Positions 13,473 through 25,621 of a DNA stretch of 64,000 nucleotides are shown piece after piece. The notes beneath the pieces were generated by a model. It ran no database searches. It saw only the letters and a program-made list of their open reading frames with translations, and had not been told where the DNA came from. The stretch's first letter is position 1, and each line of letters starts with the position of its first letter. The position numbers and the translations under genes were made by a program. The DNA lies in the NCBI GenBank assembly GCA_951230915.1, contig OX579634.1:12426725-12490724 (forward strand). The letters are read 5' to 3'. The DNA is from Antitrichia curtipendula (lineage: Eukaryota; Streptophyta; Bryopsida; Hypnales; Leucodontaceae).

Positions 13473-13880
13473 GTCTGCCGTAAAACGCAAGAATTGTGCT
13501 GAAAGTAGATTTTTAGACCTCATTTTAGCATAGTATAATATTTTTTTTGAAAAACCTTGGCCTAGAAAAAGTTTGAAGATTGAGTTAAGTTTTATCTTCA
13601 AAAATCTGTTTTAGGTTTTGACATTCCACCTACAAGTTATTGACAAATTTCAAATAGGATGTTTGAAAATGTAAAAAAAAATGTCCCTTCCAATCCTCTC
13701 TGAAATTTGTTCATAACTTTTAGTTGAAGTTTCAAAACCTCAAACGGAATATGCGGAGATAAAACTTAGCTTAATAACCAAACTTTTTCAAGTCAAATCT
13801 TTTGAAAAAATATATTCTACTATGCTAAAATGAGGTCTCAAAATCTACTTTTAGCATAGTTCTTGTGTTTTACGGCGGAC
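13473..13880. repeat. Large fold-back element, about 408 bp
   Basis: The left arm starts GTCTGCCGTAAAACGCAAGA. The right arm ends with its complement, GTCCGCCGTAAAACACAAGA when read inverted. Both continue through AGACCTCATTTTAGCATAGT and then a TAAGTTTTATCT block, so nearly the whole element is inverted-duplicate DNA around a centre near 13675. A half-arm copy occurs at 29386-29545. Confidence 0.7.
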
Positions 13881-14519
13881 CATGGGCAGCCAATTGCAGA
13901 CCGCGGATGGCTTGAAGGATGGTGGATGGCGGACTGGATCCGCCATCATGTCTGTCACTTGTCATCCACAGTTGGTCGTCTCCCGCTACACTAAATTCGA
14001 TGACGGATGGCACATGGGGACACAATGTCCCCATTTTTTGAATGTCCAGACGTTCAGAAAATAGACATGATTTTGCCTTGGACGTTGAAATTCGCTAACC
14101 CTGGATTGGAGCTCTGGGTTGTCACTTTGCCAAATATTTTGGTAGTACTGGATAACCTCTAGTTTATAATTCATCCTTTAGCTTAGCTCCCAATGTGCAT
14201 CAAATAATTCATAGTCAAGTGTGTATATTAAGATTGAGACCTTGTAGAAGTCAAGTTCCATTTGTGTGTTGTCATCAAGTTTGGTCACATTTCAATGGCG
14301 TAGAGAGAAGCAATGATTTCAAATATAGTGCAAATATATTGCATGACATAATGCAATCATAATTTAGTAATAATGTAATTATAATATAGTCATAGTGTAG
14401 TTATAAAGGGATTGGTGAGGTTTCACTTGAACACTGAGGTGATCACTATAGAAATAGTGATTCATACTTTTTGTATGCTAGCCAAACTATTTCCGTTAGT
14501 GTTTTGCTTGTCATTTTTA
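13881..14519. other. Repeat flank and AT-rich DNA, no gene seen
   Basis: The first 200 bases are GC-richer with repeated GGATGG and GGCGGA words that mirror 13390-13470. The remainder is AT-rich and holds no supported frame. Confidence 0.4.
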
Positions 14520-14905
14520 TTAAATCCGTAAGTGTCCAACATTGTTTTTTTGACAACATAGCAATTTTAGGTAGGACACTATAAACAAAATATTTTTTCT
14601 TTTTTTGAAAATTTCACAAAACATGTGCCCGAGGAGTTCCTTTTAACACCCGGTAATTTTCAAAAATTTTCACTACATGGTTAAAAAGTTATTGCATGAT
14701 ATGTAACTTTCATTGCTCGATAGGCAGGTTGAGCAGTTCAAAAAAATTCTTTGAAAATCACTTTTTTTTAAATAAAAATTTGAAATTGATTATCTAGATT
14801 TGCATATATGTGGAAAATTTTGAATCATTCTATTTTGATTAATGAAATGAAAGTTATGAGGAGTTTAGTTTGCGGATAGGTAAGGAGTCTCTAGATACAC
14901 ACTCT
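14520..14905. mobile_element. Left part of a TTAA element, right end lost
   Basis: It starts TTAA-ATCCGTAAGTGTCC. It then follows the element at 23956: GACAACATAGCAATTTT, the ACACAACATGTG-like block, and TTTGAATCATTCTATTTTG near 14820. Similarity stops near 14905 and no matching right end follows. Confidence 0.5.
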
Positions 14906-15192
14906 TGATTGTAGGTTGGGGTGGTTAAGTTGTTTATTTGTTAAGGGTGCTTGAGTAAGGGACTTTGAGTTGAGAGCATAACTCTTCACAAACACCATCT
15001 AAAATCACTTGTGGCAAATTCCTCGGGCTACCCCTTCAAGGAACAAAAATGTCCTCTAATCCTTAAAGGATGCGGCCTCCCTACCAAAGTAGTCACCACA
15101 ATGCTTGAATTATTGAACCAATAGGTGTATTCTTTGTTTCTACAATGAAAAGGTCAAGTCATTCATCAACCACTTCTCGCCCTAAGTGTCCC

Positions 15193-16100
15193 TTATTTCT
15201 ATAGTCCCAAGGATTTCTTTTCATCAAAAAACATTCAAAACTACCATTTCAAAGAGAAAAAAAATTATAAATATTTTTTTGGACATATCTAATCATAGGA
15301 TCTTATACAAGACTAGTATATGAATGTGTGGAAGAAATTTCACAAACTTTGACTATGTAGAGTACAAGATATTTGCATTTCAAGTGAAAGAAACAAGTTT
15401 TTGTGTACCTTGCTCAAATACATTTTTTTGTCTTTGAACCTTCATATCTTATAATTTTTGCTTTATTAATTATGAAATTTATAATTTTGTATATTAAATA
15501 ATTGAGTTAAGAATCTAGAAAAAAAAATACCAAAAATACGCATTTAGTTTGCATTCATTAAAAAATTATTAAATAGAAGTAGGTTCAAAATTGAAAGAAA
15601 ATATAAGTTGTTAATAGCTTTGAGATGAAAATGAAATACACTAATCTGTTTATTGTTTTATCAAGAGATCTCAATCTTGTGAAACTTTTTTTTTTGTCAA
15701 TCTTGTCAAAAATGAATCCTACAAGTTATTTTTTCAAGAAGATACTCTGATTGCCCCCAAAACAAGATTGTCCGTAACTTTCACATAACAAATCCAAATG
15801 GAATAAATCAAAGATTTATATGTACACACAAATATAATCTATATAAAAAAAAATTAAAACCTTTTTTATTTAAGTTTTTTTTGAAGTTTTTTTTTGCCCA
15901 CCAAACTAAAATAAGGGTTTTTTTGTGCCATAACTTTTGCTCCCGGGCTCAGAATGAAATAAAAATTATACTTCTGGAAAGTTTAGGTGTTTTTCTATCT
16001 TCACCAAAAATTCAGAAAATCATGACAAATATTGAGACCATAGGAGCCCGCCCAAAGTCCATTTTGCCCCTTGAGGGGACAATGGGGCTTTAGGGAATAA
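15193..16100. mobile_element. TTAA-type element, about 908 bp, decayed ends
   Basis: The left end reads TTAT-TTCTATAGTCCCAAGG. The right end reads GGGGCTTTAGGG-AATAA. The interior matches the element at 48837-49762: the left block near CAAAACTACCATTTC, the 'AAATAGAAGTAGGTTCAA' block, and the right block CCATAGGAGCCCGCCCAAAG followed by CCTTGAGGGGACAATGG. It ends where the GC-rich promoter island of the TRFL8-like gene begins. Confidence 0.6.
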
Positions 16101-16900
16101 GGGTTTTAAAACCCAAACAACTGGCTCCTCCTGTGGAAACAATGTGTCAATGGATAATAATAAGATCCTTCGCAAACTTCCTCACCTGTAATTTTGTCAT
16201 GTAGCAGAGCCTCTTCGCCCTTCTGTTCCCGGCCAGCCAATCAAATGGTCCAGGGTGATTGCGTGGAGCCCTAGATGCCAGATCCTGACCTGGCGCTAAC
16301 TACCTTAACCTTATTGTACAGTCAGCATAACCGCCTCCACCAGTAACACTCAGTAAAGATGCAACAAATCGGACACGGAACCAACACGAAAAAAATGAAT
16401 AAATAATAATTAAAGCAAGCCAGATGTTAATAAGGTATGAGAAGCAACCGTCAGGGCCAATCAGAAGACGATAAATTAATCAAACAATCAACCAGCAACG
16501 TGACAAATCGCCCACGCCTATAGGACCCGACCCTATCAGCACAGGAAGAAAATGTCGGACCCACATTCGTCCACGTGGTCCCACCCGGTCGCCACTTCAC
16601 CGACAACAGGCTGCCAGCGTGTCTGGAACGGGCTGGGGCCGGTGACCTGTCCCCGGTGGCCCGCGCTGATAGGTAGGAATCGGAAATACTGGTGGGAGGG
16701 GGGCAGAGCAGCTGGCCCAACGATTCTGGGCGAGCATACTGGAAAGCCCTTTGGGAAAGCCAGCGGCCAATAGGGCACACATGGGACGCATGTTCCAAGA
16801 AGGAACGGGTCATGTGCCATGGCTTCCCCATCCATGGCCATCCATGCGGCCATACCCATGGGGGAGTGGGAGGGGAGCACTCACCTACAAATAGGGGCGC
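16101..16900 (+). promoter_or_regulatory. Probable promoter island of the TRFL8-like gene
   Basis: The GC content jumps sharply relative to the DNA on the left. A perfect G-box, CCACGTGG, lies at 16571-16578. A GGCCCA site-II-type element lies near 16715 and an AGCCAATCA CCAAT-type word near 16235. A TATA-like ACAAATAG lies near 16887. Long open frames on both strands here overlap each other and look like by-products of GC-rich DNA. The transcription start is not fixed. Confidence 0.45.
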
Positions 16901-18500
16901 GGGCTGCCGTGGTGATCTTTTCCAACCCTCTTCCTTGCTCGCTGGTGTTGTTGCTTTCCCGTTCTGTAGTGAAGGTTCTGCTGCTGCTGCTGCTGCTGCG
17001 ATCGATTCGCGTTCGCCAGGCTGCTGTCGTGCTCTGCGTCGGTTCTTCCCATTCACGCCGTTCTCCCGACGTTCGGATCGTGCTTTTTAGTTCCGGATTG
17101 CGCGAATTGTCTGCTTGGGACGCCGGCAGCGACCCTTTTCGCCCGCTTTGTCATTTTGCGGTGCCGTTTGTGTTGCCACGCTGATGCTGCGGTTGGCAGT
17201 TTCGATCGGTTGGTAGTTGCTACGCTCGGCGGCTGCTGTCGTGGAGGTTGTGTGCGGTTCGGGGCTTGCGTTTGATTTCTCGTAGGCTGCTACTGAGTGG
17301 TTCGTGGTTACCGGTTCGGAGAGTCTCGAGGTGCCTTGTGGGCTCAATTGAACTCGGTGTTGTGTCGATTCTGGAGGAGGTGAATGATGGCGTCGTAACG
17401 TTCGTTCCTGAAGAAATTTGACTGCTCTCTCTTTCAAAAGCCGTTTGCTTGGACCCGGAGCTGCTGTTTTTGTTGGGGGTAGATATTCCTGTGGGGCTAC
17501 TTAGCCATTTGTTGAGGTTAGTAGAGCAATCGAGCGAGTTTTAGTGAGTGTTCATTTCTAATTTGTATCGTAGTAGCGAAAGCCTCCATCCGTGAAGTGG
17601 AATTTGGAAAAATTGTGTATGAGGTTGTATCCAATCGCACAAGAGAGAGAGGTGTTCTCTTGTCGTAGTCAGCTGCAGTCGTTATTTCCACTGTTGAGTA
17701 GGGGTTTGCGTTTCAGTCTTTTCTGCTCTCCTTGCGCGTAGTTTACTGGTGCTCTTTTTGGTTGTGAGGGGAAAGTTCTTCGACTAGTAAGTTTTTCTTC
17801 TCTGAGAGCGAAGTATATTTAAATTTTCTGGCTTTTGTTGCCGTTCAGTTCTCTTTTTCCTGACTAGAAGTTCCAACTGCCTGTCCGCATCGTGGCCCCA
17901 CCGTGTTTTCGTAGAGCAGCTTTTGCACAAGTCGTTTTCCAACCCTTGTCTCTCTGTTTCCGTGATTTAGTCACTGTCGGGTGCTTTATTTATTTCGAGT
18001 GTTTAATTGTCGGAACAGTAAGGTTGCAATTGAACACGTTGTCGAGGTCGATAAGGCCTGTCCTCTGTCATTCGAAAGATACTATGCTTGCTCGTGCCAT
18101 CGACTTTCGGTGAGCGCAACGGAGGCGGTTACAAGCCGTCCTCTTGACTGCTTTAAAGAATTCCTCCCTGCATCAGTTTAGTCGGCCATGCTGCGTGCGC
18201 CCCTAGACTCTCGTTACCGATCCTGGTTGATTCTAGTCGAGGGAGTAGAAGATCTTTTCCGATAACAGCGAGGGGAAGCGGCCGTCAGCAACACTTGCCG
18301 ACCAAGCGCTGCTGCGAAAGGCAAGAATTTATCGTCGTGCGTCCAAGTCGTGCGGACAAGTTGCGGGCGAGAAGCAGGGGCCGTGCGCGGTACTTGATTT
18401 TTGGTGGTTGCCTGTTGCGGCGAGTTCGAAGCGAAAAATAATTGGGGCTCAGTTTTGAGCGTGGTTGTGTGGTAGGAGAAGTTTTTTGGGGGTTCAGAGA
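16901..18500 (+). promoter_or_regulatory. Long 5' leader with upstream ORFs, TRFL8-like gene
   Basis: The GC-rich DNA between the promoter and the start codon contains several short ATG frames: MMAS near 17384; a 40-codon frame at 17619-17741; a 9-codon frame (MLARAIDFR) at 18084-18113; and a 25-codon frame at 18188-18265 (MLRAPLDSRYRSW onward). A good donor GTAAGT sits at 17787, so part of the region may be a leader intron. If the uORFs stay in the mRNA they would be expected to lower or regulate translation of the main frame. Confidence 0.4.
16978..16998 (+). repeat. (CTG)7 microsatellite in the leader region
   Basis: There are seven perfect CTG units. They lie in the presumed 5' leader of the TRFL8-like gene. 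Confidence 0.9.
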
Positions 18501-21328
18501 ATGGTGGCATATGTAGCCCCAGCAGCTCTCCCAAAAAGTGAGCAATCCTGCTCTCCCGTGGCAGGTGGTGGTTTGGCTCTTCGCTCGGAATGGCAGAGGT
18601 ACAACGGAGGATTCGCCATGAATGAGTCTAGGAATCGGACGGAAGACCCCATTCATGCGGAACTCCCCCCACTGACTGTTCCCAAGCCGGAGCGGCAGGT
18701 GTATCACGAACCTGAAGGGGAAGGCGGAGAGTATGATTTCTACCTGCATGGCCGCAAGCGAGCGAAGCTGCAGGAGTCAGTGCCTTGCCCGGCATCACAG
18801 GTGAGCACCACAGACATTAGGTTTCTCGAGCATTTAATTGCGTGAATTTTTCCTTGAATGCGGGTGATGTTCATGTCAGAGACCTGCTCTCCTATTATCT
18901 TGGTTCAACTGCAAAAGCAAGCCTCCATGTGAAATGCACGGGAGCTTCATGTGAAAAAGCCAATATCATGGGAATCTGATGTTGTGACCGTCCTGTGTTT
19001 GTAGCAGAGTTCGGGTCGTCCATGTGGCACGCCTTTTTCGTCCGCCGGACTTGCACATGGCATCGGGGGGAGCTCTGGTCTGCCGAGTAGATACTCGCCC
19101 GTGCCCGTGCCCATGCCCATGCCCTCGCTGAGGAGAAGCAATCCGATGCTGCCTCCCACGCCGGTGTTGGTCCCTCAAGCTCAGTGCAACCCACTCGAGG
19201 AGCCGAGCCCGTTGGGTTTGACGTTGAGGAAGACTCCGTCCCTTCTGGACCTTATCACGTTCCAACTCCAGAACAATGCGAGTGCGCAGGCTGCGGAGTC
19301 CGAGAACGCTGGCCAAGGGTTAGGGAAGTCGAGGATCGGGAAGTGCTCGGCCCCGACTGGGTCTGGAACCCAAGACAAGTTGAAGGCGTCGAATTTTCCA
19401 GCGTCCACGCTGAAGATCGGAACCTGGGAGGTAGGTGTTTGTGGCTTTATTTGGATAGCGGAGACGTCGAAGTGTGCTTGTTATTTGGACATGGAGATTT
19501 TTCAGTGGTGGAATTGCATGCTGTTTGGTGTTTGGGGATGCTGTGGAAGGGATGTATCGGCTTTAGCGGGGTATTGTTGGAGTTGGTACTGATAATCGGC
19601 GTTTGGCTTTTGCACTTCAGCGTACGTCTCGGTACGAAGGCGATTTGGTGGCGAAATGCTATTACGCGAAGCGCAAGCTGGTGTGGGAGGTGCTGGATAG
19701 CGGTCTGAAGAGCAAGGTGGAGATCCAGTGGTCGGACATCTCGGCGATGAAGGCCACTTGTCCGGACAATCTTCCCGGGTCTCTGGAGATCGAGGTACGT
19801 CGGGTGATGGGAATTGTGGGTTGGTGAAGTGGTGATTTTTGTGGACTGCTTTGGTTTCATGTGTGTGCGCTTGGATCTGATAGTGTCGTGTGATGTTTCA
19901 GGTTTCTCGTCCGCCTCTGTTTTTCAAGGAGACGAACCCGCAGCCGAGGAAGCACACCTTATGGCAGGCCACGACCGACTTCACAGGGGGCCAGGCTAGC
20001 ATATGCAAGTAAGCTCTTCTCCTGGGTCGTGTGTGGGAGTGTATTTTTTTTGTTGCGCGTGGATGGTCCTTTGAAGCGGCCTTGCACGCGGTGTTGTCTC
20101 TGGTGGTGTCTACGTGGTTGTTAGGCCGTGTCGTGATGCTGATGCCGTGGTTGTTGCTGCGTGACAGGATTCACTACTTGCAGTTTCCGGAGGGCGTGTT
20201 GAACCGCCATTACGAGAAGTTGGTGCAGTGCGATCCTCGTCTGAAGGCCCTGGTGGAGGGAACGCTGACCGGATCCGCAGTTCGTCACGACGCCATCGAG
20301 TCCGGAGTGGATGTGCATCTTGGTCCGCCTCGGAGTGTGATGGGCCACGTGTACGATGGTTTGAACGATCGTCCGCACTCTCCTTTGTCGCCTGTGTCGC
20401 CGTGTTCGCACATGGCAGGGGGAGGCGGTTGTCCGGGTCTGGTTGCGGAGCTGGAGTCGGATGCGATTCGCAGGAACGAGCAGTCTTCCCCCAGCTCTGG
20501 TAGGCCCCATTCTTGTCCCCTGGTTATTTTCTGCGTTTTTCATCTGGTATTCGTTTGCGTGGGGACCGTCGCGCATGGGTGCTGGCAGACATGTATGCTG
20601 TGGATTTTCTCTTTTGATGCGTTGTTGGGATTGGAAGGCGTCTGCGTTTGAGGTGTCAAGTACTGAAGGTCCGTGTTTGTTGGTTGCCGACAGTGATGGA
20701 GCTTCGCAGATGCGAGGAGGGCGGCGACAGCGACAGCGGGGAGTACTACATGAGAGAGGAGTTGGGGAGCTTCAGCCCTTACGCGGTGGATTCGGGCTAC
20801 TCTTCCGCGATGGGATACGATATGCAAGAGATGAAGGCGGCGGCGAACATTTACGCCGGGGGTGTCGGCGTTTCCGCCTCCAACCGACAGATCCTGGACG
20901 AGATTGCGCAGCTGCTGCTCGGCGACTCCTCGGCTTCGCTGTCGAGCGAGCAAGCAATCCTCCTGGCGGCCCGAATGGGTTCGATGCAAGCTGCGATAGG
21001 CAGGGACGTTCCGAGCGGCCTGGTTCCCCAGTCCGGTTTCGAGTTTTTTCCTGCGGCGGAGGGCCCTGGTGCGTACTACGGCGCGACCGGCGTGCGAAGC
21101 CTGGTCTCGTTCCCCGGCCAGTCCGACAACAATTTTGACAGTCATAGTAGGTTATCGAAAAGCTGTACCAGTATGTTGGAATCCTCATTCAACTCGGTCG
21201 TTGAGGGCCTGCCGAAAAACTGTTCCGCAGGCGATCTGCTAATGAATCTACCGCGAGTGGCGTCATTGCCTCAACTTTTTGAGTCCGTGTCGCAGGTGCC
21301 ACTGTCGAGATACATGGGCATCCAGTGA
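18501..21328 (+). CDS. TRFL8: TRF-like 8 (TRFL8) family protein; exons 18501-18800, 19005-19430, 19621-19794, 19902-20008, 20168-20499, 20694-21328
   Basis: Six exons join to a 657-residue protein. The start is the first ATG after an in-frame TGA at 18456. All introns are GT-AG and short (107-204 bp). The conserved core is roughly residues 226-366. It includes FPASTLKIGTWE, SRYEGDLVAKCYYAKRKLVW, KVEIQWSDI, RPPLFFKETNPQPRKHTLWQ, FTGGQASI and HYEKLVQCDPRL, and it corresponds to the plant-specific TRFL8 family. The outer regions are low-complexity: PVPVPMPMP in exon 2, SPLSPVSP in exon 5 and GSGG-type acidic tracts. No Myb repeat is visible, so despite the family name telomere binding is not shown by this sequence. 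The biochemical role is unknown; a nuclear role is only a guess. The acceptor before exon 2 is a tandem TAGCAG, so residue 101 (Q) may be optional. The protein is longer than the roughly 400-residue Arabidopsis member as I recall it. The family call is from memory of the core. Confidence 0.85.
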
Positions 21329-22600
21329 GGGTTGCGTGCTTGCTTGCATGCATCCCGAGCCGGTGTCTCGTCTTGAATGGGTACGATTGTCGGACCGCCT
21401 TGAATCGTTTGAGCCGCAATCTGGTCGTGAATTGGGGCATGGTAGCAGTCGGGCTTGCGTGGAACCCGGTTGACGTGTGGGGTGGGCGTGCGGCTCCCGA
21501 GTATCTGTCCTTGGCCCCTCGTTCGGTAATGGGGTGCGACCGGATGTCTGCATCTCGGTGAGGGCGAACTGACGACATCCGTTAGGTTATGTACTATGTC
21601 CATTTCGGAACCTTCCGTTGCAGACCCACATCGGGAGAACATGGCGATTGTGCGTCGTTGCCTCGTGCAACCTCGTGCAGGTATGTTCTCGATAGGGTGT
21701 CAGTCAACACGGGAAGGTTGTATCGCTTTTTAATACACAATGTGGGATGATCTGAGCTGCTTAGAATACATGATTTGTATGTGGGATGGTCTGAGCTGTA
21801 TGAAATTGTTGGGTGACGGTATTTTCTTGTTGTGGTGTTTGGGATGGTGGATGTGTTGCAGACTTTTCTGTGGTATTGACCGTTGTGAACAATTTATGAC
21901 TTACCTTTTTAGCGTGTAATGTCAAATTTCGTTTTGGATCGTGTCATTGGCGTGTCAAGTTGCTCTGTATAATTGGCCCACCTAAATTTGGCAGCGCGTG
22001 ATGTTTCTTTTTATATTACTTGAAAATTGAGAAGGGAACTGGAGTTTATTGGCTTTGTCTTTCAGGGGCAAGACTACAGTTACCACTCTTTTTCCAATTT
22101 TTTGGCAGTCAAATTTCCTCTAGAAATCTGCGTGCACGCTGCCTGATTACGGAGAATTACATTTCTTGCGAACTGAGGCTTCCCGGTTCTTCCCTCCTGT
22201 CAGGGAATTGATGTGAGGTGTGGAGTGTGAGTTGTGAAGAGTAATCCGTTTGGATTTGAAATATTATAATGATTATTTTATCCAACTCTTTTGAAGCTAT
22301 TTGAATTTGAAAGTTCTCTGTGACTGTTTTGATTTTTTCGTTGGCAATACTTTTTCGTAAATTGTGTTTGCTTGGTGGTTCGTTGATCTCATTCGCGAAA
22401 TTGAAGCATGTGATGTTATTGGGAATGAGTTCCCTGCAGAAATTGGCTAAGGTAGTGGAAGGATATTCTGCAGTTGGTGAACTTCATCCTTCACCCTGTA
22501 AGGGCCTCCTTACATGTATCGGTAGGTGGGAGGAATCAACAGGGTCGAAATAGAGAAAGCACTTTTATGCTTCTTCTATAGTGTTTCCTACACCGATATC
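21329..22600 (+). other. Presumed 3' UTR and downstream DNA of the TRFL8-like gene
   Basis: GC falls gradually after the stop. A short direct repeat, TGTGGGATGRTCTGAGCTG, occurs at 21741-21759 and 21780-21798. No clear AATAAA was noticed, so the 3' end is not placed. No other gene is seen. Confidence 0.4.
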
Positions 22601-23955
22601 AGTAGAATTGCCTCTCCTCCTTCCGCGTTTACCGATCATCGATGTCACTGTTCTTGTCTTCTAGTTGCTTTTCTTGCCCACCGGGCTCACATGTAAGCTG
22701 ACCCTAAGTATGGGGCTAACGTCCATAAGGTAGTTTCTTCTAAGAGCTCCCATCTTCTTCAAACTGCTCCTATAAAATCCGCTCCTATAATAAGCTTTGG
22801 AATGGACATGAGGTGATCCTTAAATGGACTACTTTAGAAATTGAGTGGATCAAGGACAAAGAGTTATTTATTGCAAGAGCCAATCAATCTCCTTAGTTTT
22901 CCTACATCTCTTTAGAAGTTGCAAGGAAACAAATTTCAAAAGACCTATGGTCACAAATAGGTGTTTACAACACTAATCTTTGAAAATTCCTAACTTATTC
23001 TATAAATGCCCAAAAAATAAGAAACGACTTGGGTTAGATGCCTATTCGATCATTCGTCCTATGAAAATTTACTGAAAATTGGTATGAGGAGTTTAGCTTC
23101 CTCAAAATACGCGATCAGCTCTTAAATGGTTGCTCTAAGAGTAGACTACTTTATAAGTTGGAAATTGACTCAAACATGTTAAAATAAGCAATTCAGCGTG
23201 GATGAAGGCACCTTTTTCTAGGGCAAAAAACATTTATGAATTTATTTAAATAAATGAGAATTTTGGATGAGGCAATCAATTATTATGAATTTTTAAAGTA
23301 TGAGCTCCCTAGGCCATTGAAATTGTCACACAGCTTGGTCATAGAACTAAAAGATAAAGAATTATTGCTGCAATAGAGAATGATGAATCTTCTATTACAT
23401 TTGTCTAAAATGTTTCATTTGTGATTTGACTAAAATTAATGTTTTGATAAAGATTTGAAATGACAATGGAATTTTTGGAGAAATGAAGAAAATTGATATG
23501 AAATTCAGAACCTTATCTATGGTTCTTCATTATAGTATTAAACAAATTTTTTTATAATATTTTATATTTAGGAACATATTAATAGACTTTAGATTGTAGT
23601 TTCTAATAAAATATCTACATTTAAAAAATTCAAAGCTATAAAATATTTTCACATGAAATATAGACATATTCGGTAGTTATACATGTCTAGTATAGTAGGA
23701 ATTTTAAAAAATTATTTTGAATGTCAATTTCAAGTTTTAAGAGCAAAAAGTTACAAATGCTAGACTCTACTTCACAGGTATGCCAATTTTTCTATACATT
23801 AATTCTTAGTGATTTAAAAAACAACTATTATGATTCAAACATATCAAAATGGTGTAAATATACCACATTCAATGTTGTGTTGCAAAGAGACAAATAACAT
23901 CTATCTATCAATTTGAAAGAGAAGGGTTTGATAATTTCTAAACCACTATGTAGGG
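22601..23955. other. Intergenic DNA with a dispersed repeat
   Basis: The stretch near 22740-22860 (AGCTCCCATCTTCTTCAAAC, then AATGGAC and AAATGGACTACTTTAGAAA words) resembles 3950-4060 downstream of the RS gene. It is therefore a dispersed repeat found after two genes. The rest is AT-rich without a supported frame. Confidence 0.4.
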
Positions 23956-24911
23956 TTAATTCCTAAAAGGACCAAATGGCATTCTTTTTGGCAACATAGC
24001 AATTTTGGGCAACTTACTACGAACAAAATTTTATTTTAATTTTAAGATTTTCACACAACATGTGTTTAAGGAGTAGCTTTCAAGCCCAACAATTTTTATA
24101 GTTTTTGACTATATGGTTCAAAAGTTATTGTATGATATGTGGTTTTCATTGCTCGGCGGACAACCTGGGTAGCTAAAAAATCTTCTTCAAAAATCACTTT
24201 TTTGAGAAATGAAAATTTGAAATTGGTTTTCTAGGTTTATATTTACGTGGAAAGCTTTGAATCATTCTATTTTGATTAATGAGATGAAAGTCATGAGGAA
24301 TTCTAATTGTGGGTAGTTTGCGGGTAGTTATGGAATCTCTACTCTAAGTTAAACTTTGAAATTCTTTATTTTACTCAATTTTCAATATTTTTGGAAAAAA
24401 ATAAGAAAATAAGGTGTAGATTGTTTACACATTACAACCATTGGGATTAGTAATTGTCAATTCTATGAATAAATTGCTAAAAGATTATTATTTTGAATCA
24501 TACTCTCCATCTTTCTATTTACTATTTGTTTCCTGTATTTTGTACAATTTCAAATGATAAAAAAAAATTCAACCATGTAGCCAACTTGCATTGAAGAATG
24601 AATCCAAAGAATTACAACCATTTTGGAAATTTTTTCATAATGATCAATGATGTGACCTTGTGAAGTGTAGCTGCTCGTCTTTTTGCAGGACCAAAAAAAG
24701 GATTTTTGTCTCTTCAAATGCTAATATCTTGCAATCTACACGGTGGAAATTTCTGAAATTTCTTCACATCTTCTCATACCAGCATACTACAAAATCCTAT
24801 GGTTACATATGTTCAAAAATGTTTCTTTTCTAAAATTTGGTACTTGTATTAGAAATAGTAGTTTAGGAGCATTTTTGGTGAAAACATAGTCAAAAAAACT
24901 TTAGGGGTTCA
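23956..24911. mobile_element. TTAA element, about 956 bp
   Basis: The left end is TTAA-TTCCTAAAAGGACCAA. The right end is ACTTTAGGGG followed by TTCA (a one-base change from TTAA). It is the inverted counterpart of 40821-41746: the block GCAATTTTGGGCAACTTACT and the GTGTTTAAGGAGTAGC block appear there in reverse complement. It is non-coding. Confidence 0.7.
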
Positions 24912-25621
24912 ATAAATTGAGACCAATAAATTACATGTATCTCAAGTATGTATTGAGCTACATTGGTTAATATTAAAAATTATTTACTATTCCATTTTTA
25001 TTTTTTGAAAACAATAAATATTCATGAAATCACTAATTTCATTTTTGCATTCATGTCCTTTGATTTATTTTTAAAAATAATAAATGTATTGATTTAGCAT
25101 CAATCCTAAAAAAGTAATTCCAAAATTTCAAGTTATGAAGTCAACAAAGCTTGTCCAAAGTGGGCTTCTTAGGCCTTCAAGGCTTAATTTTAAATTCCTA
25201 AAAGTTCCTAATAGAAAGAAGAATGTAAATTTGAATCTTTTAAAGGAACTCTAGACTAAGAAGAATCTAAATATAAGATATTCATTTTGGTTAGTTTTTT
25301 TTCCTCCCATCTATATAATTGTTTTAAAACCTTGTACAAAAATCATAGAGTATCAATTATGCTTACTACTGACACTAGTTATATTGATGAAGAATAAACA
25401 ATTTATTTTTTGATATATTAGGATATACTTCATTCATTTCTTGTAGCTCCCATAATCAATAAGCTTTCAAATACAAGTCACAATCTATCCAACCAATCCT
25501 AAGACTTCTAAGGATTCATTTTCTCTAATTGTTGTGCTTTGAGGAGTGTGATGAATATAAAATATGACAATGTTTTAAATATGCTTCCGATATGAATGGT
25601 TTGAATGTATTAAGATAAAGG
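24912..25621. other. AT-rich intergenic DNA, nothing recognised
   Basis: No coding frame or clear repeat boundary was seen. Confidence 0.4.

Noticed and set aside
12740..14110. A complete LTR retrotransposon around the GC-rich words
   Set aside because: No matching LTR pair, no primer-binding site and no gag/pol frame. The symmetry is inverted rather than direct.
16451..17184. Several overlapping long frames on both strands in the promoter and leader region (up to 201 codons)
   Set aside because: They overlap in many frames, have low-complexity Ala and Gly content arising from GC-rich DNA and the CTG repeat, and lie just upstream of a well-supported gene.
19447..21188. Antisense frames of 120-200 codons across the TRFL8-like exons
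   Set aside because: They are shadows of a GC-rich coding strand. The sense strand carries the conserved core and all splice sites.
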